Shown here: positions 12,401-26,900 of the stretch, piece after piece
How the letters are laid out: each line of letters begins with the position of its first letter
Numbering within the stretch: position 1 is the stretch's first letter
Assembly: GCA_035236585.1 (NCBI GenBank)
Contig: CP141139.1
Coordinates: 36,775,217-36,839,216, forward strand
DNA length: 64,000 nucleotides
Direction of reading: 5' to 3'
Source of the DNA: Warburgia ugandensis
Lineage: Eukaryota; Streptophyta; Magnoliopsida; Canellales; Canellaceae
Notes under the pieces: generated by a model
What the model was told of the DNA's origin: nothing
What the model saw: only the letters and a program-made list of their open reading frames with translations
Database searches by the model: none
Translations under genes and position numbers: made by a program

Positions 12401-15400
12401 CTGGTTCTCAAATATACTTGTCTCTTTCCGTAGCCTCTTATCAATCACTCTTTCAAAAATTTCGATAGTATGGCTCACATGTTTGATCCCCCAATAATTA
12501 GTGTAGCGTTGTATATCTCGTTTAGTAATTGGTACAGTAGAGCTCTTCCTCCATTTATCTGGCATTTTCTTTGATTTTACAATCTTACTAAACAACTTTG
12601 TTGACCTAACTACTCTAGTATCTCTCATATGCTTCCAACCCTCTATTGGTATACCATCAGGCTCCAGGGCCTTTCCTGATTTCATCTTTTTTAAGGCCTC
12701 TTTCATTTTAGGTATTCTGATCCTACAATCATATCTATAATATCTAATGTTATTTGGGTTTATATTACTTTCAATCCTATGTTCTCAGGGCAATTGTCAT
12801 TTACCAATTTTTGTAAGTAACTTTCCCACCTTTGTTTGATCTCGTCATCTTTAACTAGTACCTTTTGGTCATCACTTCTAGTGCAATCAACATGGTCTAA
12901 GTCTTCACCCTTCTGTTCTCTTATTTTTGCAAGTTTAAATACATCTTTCTCACCATCTCTTGAATCCTAATCTATTATAGAGATCATCATATGCCTTGAG
13001 TTTAGCCTCACTTTTTTCTTAGCAACCTTTTTTGCATTCATATATTGCTCAAAGTTTTCATTATTTCTACTCCTCTGCCATGCTTTAAAACACTCCCTTT
13101 TTTTTTTAATAACTTTTTGCACTTTTTCACTCCACCACCAAGTTTCTTTAATTGATTGCCTTTTACCTTTGGATACTCCTAAGACATGTTTTACCATTTC
13201 TTAATGGACTCGACCACAAATCCACATGGTGTTTACTTTTATTTCATTATTCCAGTTTCCTTCTACTATCAACTTGTTTGTGAGTGATATTATTCTCTCC
13301 CCTTTTAAGTTCCACCACTTAGTTTTTGGGTACCTATTAAGTTCATTTCTTTCTTCCATCTTTTAATGTAGATATTCATAACCATTAACCTATGTTGTAA
13401 GGTTAAACTCTCACCGGGTATCACCTGACAATCCTTACACATTGATCATTCGGTATTAGTAAGTATTAAAAAGTCTATTTGGCTTTTATAGAGTCAACTT
13501 TTAAAGGTTATTAAGTGTTCATCCTTCTTCTCAAAGAATGTGTTTGCCAGGGCTAGGTTATATGCCAAAGCAAAATCGAAGATAGCTTCCCCCATCTCAT
13601 TTTGTTCTCTGATACCATACCCTCCATGTACCCTATCATATCCTTCTTTTTCTTTTCCTACATGATTATTTAAGTTTGCTCCTAAAAATACCCCCTTTGT
13701 TTTGAAAATTTCTTGCATCTCCCTTCATATCTTCCCAAAACTGTCTCTTGATTCTATCTTCTAACCCTACTTACTGTGCGCATGCACATATAACATGTAT
13801 GATCTTCTCTCCTAGAACAAGTTTTATTATTACAATTTTATCACTAGTTCTTTTAGCGTTTACAACTTTATCCTTCATTTCTTTATCCACCACTATCCCT
13901 ACGCCATCTCTACTATTGTCCTTTCCTGCATACAAGAGCTTATACCCATCAATTTCTTTAGTTTTAATCCCTTTCCACTTGGCCTCTTGGATTCAAGGGA
14001 TGTTGACTCTCCTATGTTTCATCGTATCTACTAACTCCAGACTCTTACCTGTCAATTTGCCTATATTTTATGTGCCGATACAAATCTTATTCTCTTGAGC
14101 TAGACCATTTACCCACGCACTTCTTGACCCCTATGACATGAACTTATGCCTACTTTCCACTGCACTTGGGTTCTGATGCAATGCGTCGGTTTCAAGGGAA
14201 CACTCTAGCAGCCCTTGCCCATTTTCCACTACATCTAGGATCTGATGTAGCGCATAGCTTCTGAGGGAATGTCCTAGCATCCCTTGCCCAACTTTCCACT
14301 GCACACGGGTTTTGATGTAGCAAGTCACTTACTAGAGACGCCCTAGCTTGAGGGAATGTCAATGATCGATTCATGCCATGGTAGGTTTGCCATAAGTGAA
14401 GAAGTTGAAGTTGAATTTCATTAGTTTATCTTCTTACTTACAAACGAATATACATGCATACACATATATATACATATTCATTTGTAAGTAAGAAGAGAAA
14501 ATAATGAAATCATCTTCAACTTCTTCAAAAAGTTTTACTTGCCGGTTGGCTGCTGATGCAAAACCACCCTCCTTTTTATCCAGGTTTACATCCATTCAAA
14601 AAAAATTCTATATTTGAAAAGTGAAACCAAAATAATAAATATTATAGAAGGAATACGTACTTACGGAGAGGAAAGAATGTCCTCAAACTTGTAATTCACG
14701 AAGTACGCCAACAGCCCAAATATACTTGCAACATCCAAGCGCACCTACAAGTTAATTGCATATTTTCAAGCACTAGATTCACAATTGACAAATAACATAA
14801 TATATTCTCAAGCCGAATGATTGCAGAATTTGTTAAATATCAACTTTTCACTTGAACCATTGAAAATTGATATCGCATCATTATCAAAGATGTCAATGTG
14901 TAAAGCTCTAATTGGGAGTTCAAGGGATTAGTAGCTTAGCCACTTTGTGATTGGGTGAGTTGACCAGCTGATACATGTACTAAGATCAGGCTTTGGCTGG
15001 AGGCCCAACAAAAGATTTGCTTGCATACAAATGTACCAGACAATGTCTGTTAGCATAATTTCAATGGATAAATTTTAATGAAAAGATACATTGATCATTA
15101 CAATGTAAATATATCTCTTTACATATTTAAAATTTTTCAAAACTTTTGATACCCTTATTTCCTTTCCGAGTTAAACAAAAAGTGATAACTGTTTAGAGGA
15201 CACATTTTCTTAACTGGATACTCTGGAAAACCAGGTTTTTAAATCATGTTAAGAAGCATTATGCATAAATGCTACAAACCTTCAATTGTTTGTTCATGGT
15301 GAGGCCAACTTGAAGACTCTAAACAGATTTAACCAACTGATAGTCTCCTGAGCCTACCAAAACTACCAAGATTTCTATGTCCTCTTATCCTGGTTCTTGT

Positions 15401-18400
15401 TCCATGTGAATGTATCTCTATACAACCCAAAAATTTTAATTACCAATAAAATTAGTATATACCCAGAAATCATTGATGTGAGTTTTCTGAAAAATGACCT
15501 GATGTCATAGTATACATTTATTTTCTTCAGCAACACTCCCTATTTGTCAATGACACCTAGTTTCATATACATGTGAGGAAGAGCGACAACTGTGTGGTTA
15601 ATGAGTCCTTGTCCACATATCATGAAGCACAACCCTGAATAATGTAATTCCAATTAAATGCAGAAAAAGAAAATTAAATAACTAAAGACCCAGTGTGCTG
15701 CAGTCTTGCAGAGGAGTGCTTAAGCTAACACGAACATGAAACACATTTCCTGTTCTCAGATCAATCTAACAAAGGAAAGCCAAAGCTAATTATTGGGAAC
15801 ATAAGAAATCAGCATAATATAATACATACAAATTACATTCCAATCATGAATTCAGTTGTTGGAAAGGTTAACAAATGTAATCCATAGGAAAATTCTGGGT
15901 TCCAACATCACTTGCCACAATATTAAAGTCCATACCGAGTCTAGGATTCTGAATGATAGCTTTTTGTGTGGAAAAATAACCTGCAAGAAATTACATAGAG
16001 GTAAAAATTAGAACAACAATAACTAGCATGTTTGAACATAATCCTGACAACACAGAAAAAACAATCATTAATGGTGTTAAATGAAAAAGTGGGAAAAAGT
16101 AATCAAAACTTCTGAAGGATCAATAAACATTGAAAATGAGTGCCTTACTGAAAGATCAGGAATAGGGATTTTCTCATAGATCTTCATCTGCAAGGAGGGA
16201 ACTTTAGCTTTGTTTTCAGTTCCCTTTGGTTCTTTTTCCTCTGTATAAAGCAGAATTAATTCTTGAAAAGCTGGCTCCTAGTCAAGAATTAAACTTAAAA
16301 AGTCAGAAAATATCTCCAACAGACCGAACTTTTGAAAGCTTTAGTATTTAATAATTTATAAAGGTTCAACATAAACATTTACATCATGGACTGTAATTAC
16401 TGATGCAGTTAATAATTCCACAGCATAAGAAATATATCACCAAACAAAAGAAAGTAAGAAAAGGAATATCATAATTGATGGAAGATATTGGAAGGTGGTA
16501 TGTAGTCCAACTGATACAATAAACTGAGTGTATAAACACCTTATCTTAGACTACCTCTTCACTTTTGTAAGAACAGCACCAGTTATCTATTATTCAATAG
16601 GCTGATATCAAGGTAAAAGTGTCTATCTTTTCTGTCAGCAACCTCGACTATAATATTTGAAGCCTTTCATCTAACTCTTATGTTAAAATTCAAGTCCACA
16701 TAATACGTTTTGAAATAGTTTTCAAAATCTGACATACAAAATTTGACATCTCAACTTTGTGCAACCTCCAAACCACACACACACACTTCATGGCTCTCTA
16801 GATGATTTCTTAGCATACACCTTGATCATTAATATTGCACATTTTCTGTATTCTAGGTACTTGATTCTTCTAATCAGCATCATTTAATTAATTTATATAA
16901 CTTCAACAACATAAGGTTCTTTTCTTTTCCCATTTATGGCTCGACTTATATTTCCAAATTTTGGCAATGTTAATCCATTCCTTGTCCAGGCATCACAAAC
17001 ATGAAGATGTATCTCCAAAAACTAAGCTGAGATCAGTTCTTACCTGGTGACGCCCAAAATCAGAAACTGAGCATTTCTTGACAAATACAGGATACCAACA
17101 ACCCAGGTATTCTGTGGAGTTACTCAGAAGTCCAGATTGAAACTTTTATGATATAGAAAGACGGGCTATAAGAACTCTTGAAAGTAAGAAGATTGAGGCT
17201 GTCACAGTACTAGAATTGAGAAACAAGGAATACACTAAGCAGGTTGATATCTATATTACGCTGTTGATCAGGTAAGGCGTACTCTTTTCATCATTTAATT
17301 ACAAAGGGTTACCAATTTTGAGTCATGTAGCTTAAGTTAAGAATATATATATATATATATATGTGTGTAGGGACATAGAGTATATACAACCTTCTCCCTT
17401 CTTTTTCCCTTCTACCATGCTAACAAGCCATTTCTTCCCTTTTCTGCAACCTGACCTGTTATTAGAAAGGGCCCATCATGAAATCCTTAAACTTGTGCAA
17501 ATTGAAATAGCTGACATGTTATAAAACTCTTGCAGTTTGCGCTCTTACATCCTCATATTGTACTTGGATCCCCGTAAAAACTATACATAAGACATTAACC
17601 AACTTTTAGGAATATTTCTAAATTGGAAAAAATTGCTACTCCATATGGATGGTCTCATTGAGCATTTTAATTTAGACATCCCTAGTCTAAAACGCTTCTT
17701 GCATTAGAACTTTCTTTTTGTTTGAATTACTTGTTTAACTAGCTTCCCAGATGATATAGATTTTGCACTTGGATAGTTTCTTCACTTGCCTGGTTGCTTA
17801 AGTTATGAATTGTTAAAGCATTAAGAAGAGAAGCAATGGGTACGAGTGTGGACAAGAAATACAAAAATTCCCCTTTCGTCCTCTTGCTTTCACTCTTTTT
17901 CCTCTCTCCTTTTCTATATCTCCCACATCTTGTTCATTTAGTGATCAATTCCAACTTATTCTGCACATTTTTGTCACCTCTGTGACCCCCAGAAATCAGA
18001 AATGAACATTGGTAAGGAAGCTTGTTAGAGCTAAATAGATGAGTAATGATAGTGAAGCCACGAATGACACTTAGTATTTGTATTATGCAATAAAAAAGTC
18101 ACCATCAGAAACAGTCCATTATATGCCATAAGCATATTGGATGCCTCAGCTATTGTAGCAGATACACCATGTCATTAGAAAATCTTGACTTGAATCTTGA
18201 TATACATTTACTGGATGGGAAATTATCACATAAAATGGAAACTCACTAATAGCGAGCAAGAATCTAAGTATAGGTGAATTGGTGATGGAGGGGTCAGACA
18301 AGATAAAAGAACTACAGCTCTAGTGACTTGCCACAGTTAAGTGCTACAATGATGACACAGTGCCAACCACAGGGTTCTATGTTTTTCATCAGCTTGTGTT

Positions 18401-20891
18401 CACTTGTGGTCTTATCTAGTACCTAACCTGGGCATAGTGTGTTTTGAAAGTAGAGTGAGGAGTATTTGCTTCTTTTAGTTAGTTGTGAAGATGTATTAAT
18501 TAGTGCTCCATTCCCTAAGAATCTTGTGAATGAATTTGAAAATGCTTTTCATATTTTTTCCTTTTGAGTCTTTCTTATTTTCCTAGGAGTGAACTAAGAA
18601 AATATAAATGTCTAGTCCAAGTTAGACCATATGAGTATACATCTGTGCTATTTGCAGATACTTTTAGCCTAGTGAATCTGGAATGTGTATTATATATGCA
18701 ACGACTGAGATTGAGCAGTTCTGAGTTCATGTTTGTTCTACTTTGGCTGCAATTTGGGTCTGTCTCAGCCCTATTGTTTTGCTGTACACCTCTTTCTCAG
18801 TTTGGTTGCAATGTTAACAGATTTGGGCACTGCATGAATTGAGCGCTTGTCCATGTTGGCTAACTCCCTAATTTCACATCATTGAAAGGTAGATAAGGAC
18901 AAAAGTTGAGCAATAACATGTATCATTGAAGAAGGTGACTGAAAGCCTTACAGAGAGCTCCACAGAAAAATTTATGCTAAATATCATCAGGATTTATATT
19001 CATCATCATTGGAAAAGACAATGCAAATAAATGGAAAAACTGCTAATTTTTCTATATATTTAACATGAAAGAAGGGGAGCCTTGCCGCAACAGTTGAGTT
19101 CTCGCCATCTGGAAGTCACAGGTTCGAGGCATGGAAACAGCCTCTTGCATAAATGCAACGTAAGGCTGTGTACTATAGACCCTTTGTGGTCCGCCCCTCC
19201 CCCGACCCCACATACACAGGAGCTTTGTGCACTGTGCTGCCGTTTTATTTAATATGAAAGAAACAAAAGCACTGGTACTTCATAAAAAAGAGATGAAAGG
19301 ACTCCAAAAGCTGCAGGACAACCTGAAGAACTGACTGGGAGAAAAGAATAGCAATAGAAGTTTTAATCATCTTCCATATATCATTTCCACAGGGTCCCTT
19401 TCCAGCAGGTTCCCATATATCACCAAGGGATATCCTTGGTAAGCAGTTCGGCCTGCCAACAAAAGTTCGTCAGTTGCTGAGGCATCAATGATGTTATTCT
19501 ACTCTACAATCAACCCAACCCTTGGAATAGAATTACTAGGTCAGAAAAAGAACTGATGCTATAGTGGAACTTACAAGGCATTGAACATCATATCTTTGTA
19601 TACGACTAGATGTGAACTCAATAGAGCAAACAGCAGAGTCATAACGCTTTCCATGGAACTTCATGTCGAGGGAGGAGAAATTTATATCAAGCATAATACA
19701 TGAGAAGCCTATCATGGAAGTATATCAAATGTGAACTCAATAGAGCAAACAGCAGAGTCATAACGCTTTCCATGGAACTTCATGTCGAGGGAGGAGAAAT
19801 TTATATCAAGCATAATACATGAGAAGCCTATCATGGAAGTATATCAAATGTGCGCACAGACCACAATTAGGATTGCTTCTCCATATTTTCCTACAAATGC
19901 TATGCAATTTTCAAATATAGAAAGTCAGAAAGACAAAGTTATTACCATCCTAGGAAACAAAAACTAATTGTGCTGTACTTTCATTAACTCAGCATCTGGC
20001 ATAGATCGTGCATTAATGTTTCACTCACAAGGATACATATACACAAATAAATTTATCAATAAAAAATTAGAATAAGAGACTCTACATAGGACCTTTCTTT
20101 CAATAGTTTCTCTATTCAAATTCAATGACAAAAATTGTTTTCAGTAACCCCCGGTTCTGATAGATATGTCAAACATCCTCAGTTTAGATCACACTTATAT
20201 GAATCCCATGCAGAAATTTCAACCTCCCACTTGACCATCACAGTTGCAGTGCTTAAATGGCCCTTATATCTCCAAGTCCCAAAATCCAGCTATTACCACA
20301 TAAATACGTTGGACATCATATGTGAAGGATAAAGCAATTACTAGAATTGCCACTTCAGGAAGAAGCATTTAACATGTTTTTCTTTGACATAAAAAAGAAG
20401 GAAACAAAGCTGTTTTGACATCGCACAATTGTATCTGCTAATAGTTTTTCCTGCAAATAGAGTGGCTTCAAATTTCTCCAGCATAACAAATGAAGAAAGG
20501 TCTAACAATAGTCTGTCTCAGCCAGCTGCATCTTAGACATAACTAAATGACTGATCATGTCATCTATCTAGAAATGAAAATGTCTCCCTGGTTGAAATTT
20601 CTAGCCTTATCTCCTGGTCATCATTCTCAAGTCTTTGTTAGTTTCTCACCTTTGTTACTAATCCAAATAAGTCCTAATGGGACCAGCTTCTAGCCTTTCT
20701 TGCTCATCCAATCATAGTTATAAAATTCAGTGACCTTTTCCAGAAAAAATAAGAGCAACCAGGAACAGATGTGATCATCCAAAGTTGGGCCCATCATGCA
20801 AAAGTGGAGGCACTTTAGTTTGGTTCTCGGGTTCAACACTTTGGTTTAGCATTCCTCTATACACATGCGCGCGCACACACACACGTGTCTG

Positions 20892-20969
<78 letters not shown>

Positions 20970-23900
20970 TGCATTTGTGCAAAACCAGAACAGAAGTTAT
21001 AGCTCGATAAAGTCAAGGAATAAAACGATGCACTTCAAACGGCATAAGTTTGACAAGGAAATTTCAAGGTGCTTTAACCTTAAGTAAGGCTCTGATACTG
21101 TACTATCACCATCAAATGTAAATGATTTTTCTGGTTTGGATGGAATAAAGCCAATCCGCATAAGCAATTTCTTTAAAAGCCTCTCACGAGGTCCAATAGA
21201 TGCTAGAAGGTCTTCATAACGGGGTAGAGCCCTTTGTGCTGCAAGCCAAATTGGAAGTTCACTATCTGATGATTGATCGACTGCCAGTTGATCATTGAGA
21301 GTATTTCCATCATAAGATTTTTTCTTATGCAATAAAGATGACTCCTTAAGCCAAAGCTTAACCCTCCCTATCCAGTTTTGCATTTCATGAGTCTGAATAG
21401 CACCTTTTAGTGCCTGTTTAAAATAATAAAAAATAACTATGTTAAATCCAATCCTAGAAAATTAAATACTACTAGATAAGCAATATGTTTCCAAAGAAAA
21501 GTACATAAACAATGAATGCCACAAATACTCAGCTAAATAAGAAAAGATAGAGATTGGTCTATATAAGAAACTGCTATTGTTACCAAAATCAGTACCACAA
21601 AGAAAAACATTATGACTGAGGTCAGGATGCTTTCTCATACTCTATCGTAAAACATAGAGACATACAAGTAGATAATATCTAGTGGAGGTCATGCAGCAGA
21701 AGTATTTATTCATACAATTGCTCCTCTATTCCTTAATGTTTATCTCTTGTTTTTATTCTTTATAGCGAGATAGCATAACCTGATCTAAAGAGGAAAGATG
21801 GAGGCAGCATGTCTGTACTGTTGCATTTGCTGCACAATTAGGACGGTTGTTAAACAAACCAGATTTAAGTTTGTGAAAGTTTGAAGCTTGGTTGTTGACT
21901 GGATCAATAATTCAAACCTTCATCAGGTTATGCAAGTTGAAGTCCTTGTTCTTTCAAAATCAGATCTGCTATGATTCTTATGAATCTGCATTTTTATTTT
22001 TTATTTTTTATTTTTAATGTTCCCTGATATCTTTAAGTGGGTAAAGGCCCTTGCATGAAATTTACCGCACATTGGTGCAAGTTCAGTCTGTTGGGCAAGC
22101 AGCATGTGAAGCAGCAGCAAACTGGCAGACGGGTGTCTTTGACTATGACTACTGAATCCAATTATGAGTACCAATACAATGACAAGTTCAGGAATTCAGA
22201 TCACTACAACTCAGTTGAATTTGGTGAATTTCCTGCAGTTGCCACAGCCAGTCAAACTGTTTCTTAGCAACAAATAGAAACCTAGAAATATTAAAAAATC
22301 AATTAAAACACCACAACCTGATGATCCAAAGTATAATGATTGGGAATCCAATAACTTAGTGGTGATGTCCTTGCTCTGAATTTCACTGGAGCCACAAGCC
22401 AGTGATGTATGTATTTCTCATCCTCTACAAAGAAAATTTAGGATACATCCCATTTGAACTTTATTTGGAGTAGAATAACATCTCATGCTTATCAGTTATA
22501 CAGGAAACTGCTTCATGGAGAGAGATATCCAAAAGAGAGCTATACTGAGTTATATGGCATGATTTGGAGTTGGACATCTATGAGAATGTTCAATTCCATT
22601 TTCAAGGACCATAGATGATGGAAGGAACTTCTAGCGAAGAAATTGTTCAAAATATGGGCTCGTCACAACATCAATTGCAACGTTAGCGGACCCCTGTTTT
22701 GGTCACTCTGATTGGTCCTCCGTCAACAGTTTTTTTATGATCCTTCTCTTTTCCAAAATCATGTAGACACAGATAAGGAGCTTTCAGACAGTCTAACTAG
22801 AGAGGTTCTCCTGATCAAACTCTTACATGTGTTCATGAATTACCTGAAAAATGGAAATATTTTCTTTTCACAACAGGTTAAAAAGACCCTCAGTGAGTAC
22901 CATGGCACTATGTGAGGGATATAAAAAGAACTTAATGCTTATCAACTTTTATCTCATGATGCAGATTATTGAAGAGGTATGACATGCTTAGACTCCTCTC
23001 AGTGACTCAGGTCATGTCCTGAATATCATTCTGCTAGTGAGGCAACTTTAAGTAGAAAAGACATTTCCTATCTTTACTAATTTGTAGTCCATCAGATTGG
23101 AGTCTATTAAACCAGCTCTAGTGCTAATACGCGACACAGATCTGTGCAGACAACATCTTCAATCACAGGTGAGGAAGCAGGGTCGTAGTAGTAACCTTTG
23201 GAAAGGATTTTGAGGTGTTAATCTGGGGAAGGTAGATGGAGAAGAAAATGTCACCATCATGCTTGCAAGTATCACTGTTTAGACAATTGCTAGTGTTAAA
23301 GTAGAGCCAAGAGAGAGAGAGAGAGAGAGACCCTTCGAATGGGTGAATGTGTGTTGGTAATTTTGCACCTCACACTTAACACATATATATGCTAAACAAA
23401 GATAGTTACATGCTCCTAACTGTACAATGTGGGACTAAAAATAAAACAAAACTAAGACTAAGGCTAAGTAAAGCTATACAATACTATGCTATATTCAACA
23501 CTCCCCCTCAAGCTGGAGCATATAAGTCATATGCACCAAGCTTGTTACAAATGAATTTAATTCGAGGTCCTCAGAGAGATTTTGTGAAGATGTCTGCTAG
23601 TTGATCATTTGAATTGACGACTGACAAGATCTTTTCTCTAATAAAATGACAATCTACCTCCATGTGTTTGGTCCTTTCATGGAAAACTGGATTAGATGCA
23701 ATACGTAAGGCTGCTTGACTATCACATATGAGCTTCATACTTCCATCCTCTCCGAATTTTATCTCCTGGAGTAGTTGTTTCAGCCAAATAAGTTCACATG
23801 TTGCCATGGCCATGGCCCGATACTCAGCTTCTGCACTTGATTTGGCAACTACATTTTGTTTCTTGCTTTTCCAAGATACTAAGTTACCTCCAACAAAAAC

Positions 23901-26900
23901 ACAATATCCAGAGGTAGAACGCTTGTCTGAAGGAGAACCAGCCTAGCCAGCATCTGTGTACCCAACAATTTGAGTATGGCCTTTATCTTCATATAACACA
24001 CCTTGACCTGGTGCTCCTTTAATATATCGAAGAATGCAAACCACAACATCCCAATGACTATCACACGGTGACTGTAGGAATTGACTAACTACACTGATAG
24101 CAAAAGAGATATCTGGTCGAGTAATGGTGAGATAATTCAGTTTACCCATAAGTCGCCGATATCTTCCAGAGTCCGCTAGAGGCTCCCTCTATCCTGGTAC
24201 AAGCTTAACATTCAGGTCCATGGGTGTGTCCACAGGTTTACAATCTAACATACTATTCTCTTCCAAGATGTCTAAAGCATATTTTCTTTGTGAAATGGTA
24301 ACACCTGTACTAGATTGAGCTACCTCAATTCCTAGAAAATACTTCAATTTTCCCAGGTCTTTAGTCTGAAAGTGATGGAAGAGATGTTGTTTAAGTCTCT
24401 AAGTGCCATCTTGACCACTACCTGTGATGACAATGTCATCCACATAGACCACTAGATAGATGCATTGACCCGAACAGTTGTGCTAATAGAAAACAGAATG
24501 ATCTGCTTCACTCAGAAGCATTCCAAATTCCTGAATAACAGAGCTAAATCATCCAAACCATGCTCAAGGAGATTGTTTTAAACCGTATAGAGAACAGCGC
24601 AATTTGCACACTAAACCAGACTCCCCCTGAGCAACAAAGCCAGGTAGTTGCTCCATATAAACTTCCTCTGCTAAATCACCATGAAGGAAAGCATTATTAA
24701 TATCCAGTTGGTAAAGAGGCCAATGCCGCATAGCAGCCATGGAAAGGAATAATCGAACAGAGGCAACCTTCGGAACTAGGGAAAAGGTGTCACCATAGTC
24801 AAGACCATAAATCTGAGTATAGCCCTTAGCAACTAGGCGGGCTTTAAGTCGATCAACTTGTCCATCAGGACCCATCTTAACATTATATATCCAACGGCAA
24901 CCCACTATAGTTTTACCAGGTGGCAAAGGAACCAAGTCCCAAGTTCCATTCGTATGCAAAGCAGTCATTTCATCAACAATGGCCTGTCTCCACCCAGGAT
25001 GTAAAAGAGCCTCACTGGTGCTTTTGGGAGCAGAAATAGAGGACAAGGAGGAAATAAATGCATAATAAGGTGAAGATAATTGATGTTAACTCAAAAAATT
25101 ATAGATAGGATGAGGATTACAAGTAGATTGATCACCTTTTCAAAGAGCAATAGGCAAGCTATCAACTGAATGCGGGGCTGAAGTAGGTGAAGCCAGTGGG
25201 ACAGGGAGATTGTCATCAAGGACTTCAGTGGAACCTGCAACAGCTTCAAGAGGAGGCCGGCGATGATAAACTTGAAGAGGACAAGAGACATCATCTGCAG
25301 GTGTGGAAATATAGGGAAGAGGTAAAATTTCAGAAATGGACAGTGGCTCAACAGTGGATGAGAAGAATGGTGACTGCTCAAAGAAAGTTACATCTGCTGA
25401 GAGAAGATATCGATTAGTGTCAGGAGAATAAGAACGATACCCCTTTTGAAGCCTGGAATATCCCAAAAAGATGCATTTTGTGGCCTTGGCAAAAAGCTTA
25501 TCTTGCCCAGGTGCAAGGTTGTGTACAAAACAAGTACATCCAAAAACAGTAGGAGGAAGAAGATAAAGAGGTTGTGTGGGGAAGAGAATGGAATAGGGAA
25601 TTTGATCATGCAACACAGAAGAAGGCATACTATTAATTAAGTAGCAAGCAGTGAGAACAGCATCCCCCCAAAAACGAAAAGGAACACAACTGTGAAGAAG
25701 TAAAGTGCGGGCTGTCTCTGTGAGATGACGATTTTTGCGTTTAGCTACTCCATTTTGTTGAGGAGTATGGGCACACGATGACTGGTGAGAATTCATTGTT
25801 GAGACATAAAAGAAGAAAAAGGTGCAGAAAAATATTCTTGTACATTGTCACTACATAAAACACGGATAGCAACATTAAATTGAGTTTGAATTTCAGCACA
25901 AAATTTCTTAAAAATTGAGAATAATTTAGATGGATTCTTCATAAGGAATAACCAAGTACATCGAGAATAATCGTCAATAAAAGTTACAAAGTACTAAAAA
26001 CTCAAACTAGAAATAGTATGACTAGGACCCCAAACATCAGTGTGGACAAGTTCAAAGGGGGACATAGCCCAATTATTGAGACGCTTTGGAAATGAAACAT
26101 GAGTATGTTTTCCAAGCTGACAAGACTAACACTCAAGAGACAAAAAAGTAGAAAAATGAGGGACCATCTTTTGAAGTTTGGAGAGAATAGGATGGCCCAA
26201 ACAATTGTGAATAAGAGCAGGAGAATCAATGGAGATGCAAGCGGCAGGAGCTGTAGGTGAAGTGAGATGGTAAAGACCTTGAGACTCATGCCCTATACCA
26301 ATTGTCTTCCCCGTACCCCGGTCCTGCAAGATTACAGTTTTATCAAAAAAAGTGAGAGAGCAATTAAGAGTGTGGGTCATTTTACTAATGGAAATAAGAT
26401 TAAACAGGCACTCAAGTACATAAAGTACAGAGGTAAGAGGAAAAGTAGGAAGGGGATGAGCCAAACCAATTCCTTTAGCTACAGTTTTGGAACCGTTGGC
26501 TAGAGTGACTATAGGTAAAGTAGAAGAACAAGTAAGAGAGGAGAAAAAGTGTTTGTTACCAGATATGTGATCAGAAGCTCCAGAGTCTAGAATCCACAGG
26601 CCAATAAAAGAAGACTAAGTAAAGCAAACACTAGGATTACCAGTTTGAGCGACGGAAGCAACGGAAGATGACTTGGCTGTCTGATACTGGAGGTACGCAT
26701 CACAGTCACTACCAATCAGGGTAATATTCTGAGATGTAGAGCCCTCAGATGAGTCAGGTAGCTGGGTGTCGGATGATTGGACAATGTTAGCAATGCGAGG
26801 AGGTCGCCCGTGCAATCCCGAGTGTGTCCAATCTTATTATAGTATGTGCACTGAGGACGCTGTCCTCGGTTACGACTGCCACCACGGCCACCTCTAGTGT

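Larger units (their letters stand above)
11135..14582 (-). mobile_element. LINE B: RTE-like retrotransposon in gene-sense orientation
   Basis: Near full-length copy of the LINE A family on the minus strand, between exons 8 and 9. Reading from 14582: leader with tandem repeats (14350-14150), endonuclease remnants (about 14060-13490, [19 protein letters not shown]-type region at 13718-13494), linker (13197-12967), RT (12706-11846) and C-terminus with [10 protein letters not shown] (11705-11223). It ends in a short GAT tail. A candidate 10-bp target repeat GGTTTACATC occurs at 11128-11137 and 14583-14592. The RT active site reads FAYD, losing one catalytic Asp. A MITE and a 117-bp duplication interrupt it. 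Confidence 0.85.

Noticed and set aside
20785-21087. 100-codon plus-strand ORF with an Arg-Glu repeat
   Set aside because: It is a translation of the (AG)n tract running into the antisense of exon 4.
22037-22915. Plus-strand open segments thought to be a copia gag
   Set aside because: No zinc knuckle, no conserved gag block, and no LTRs nearby in that orientation.
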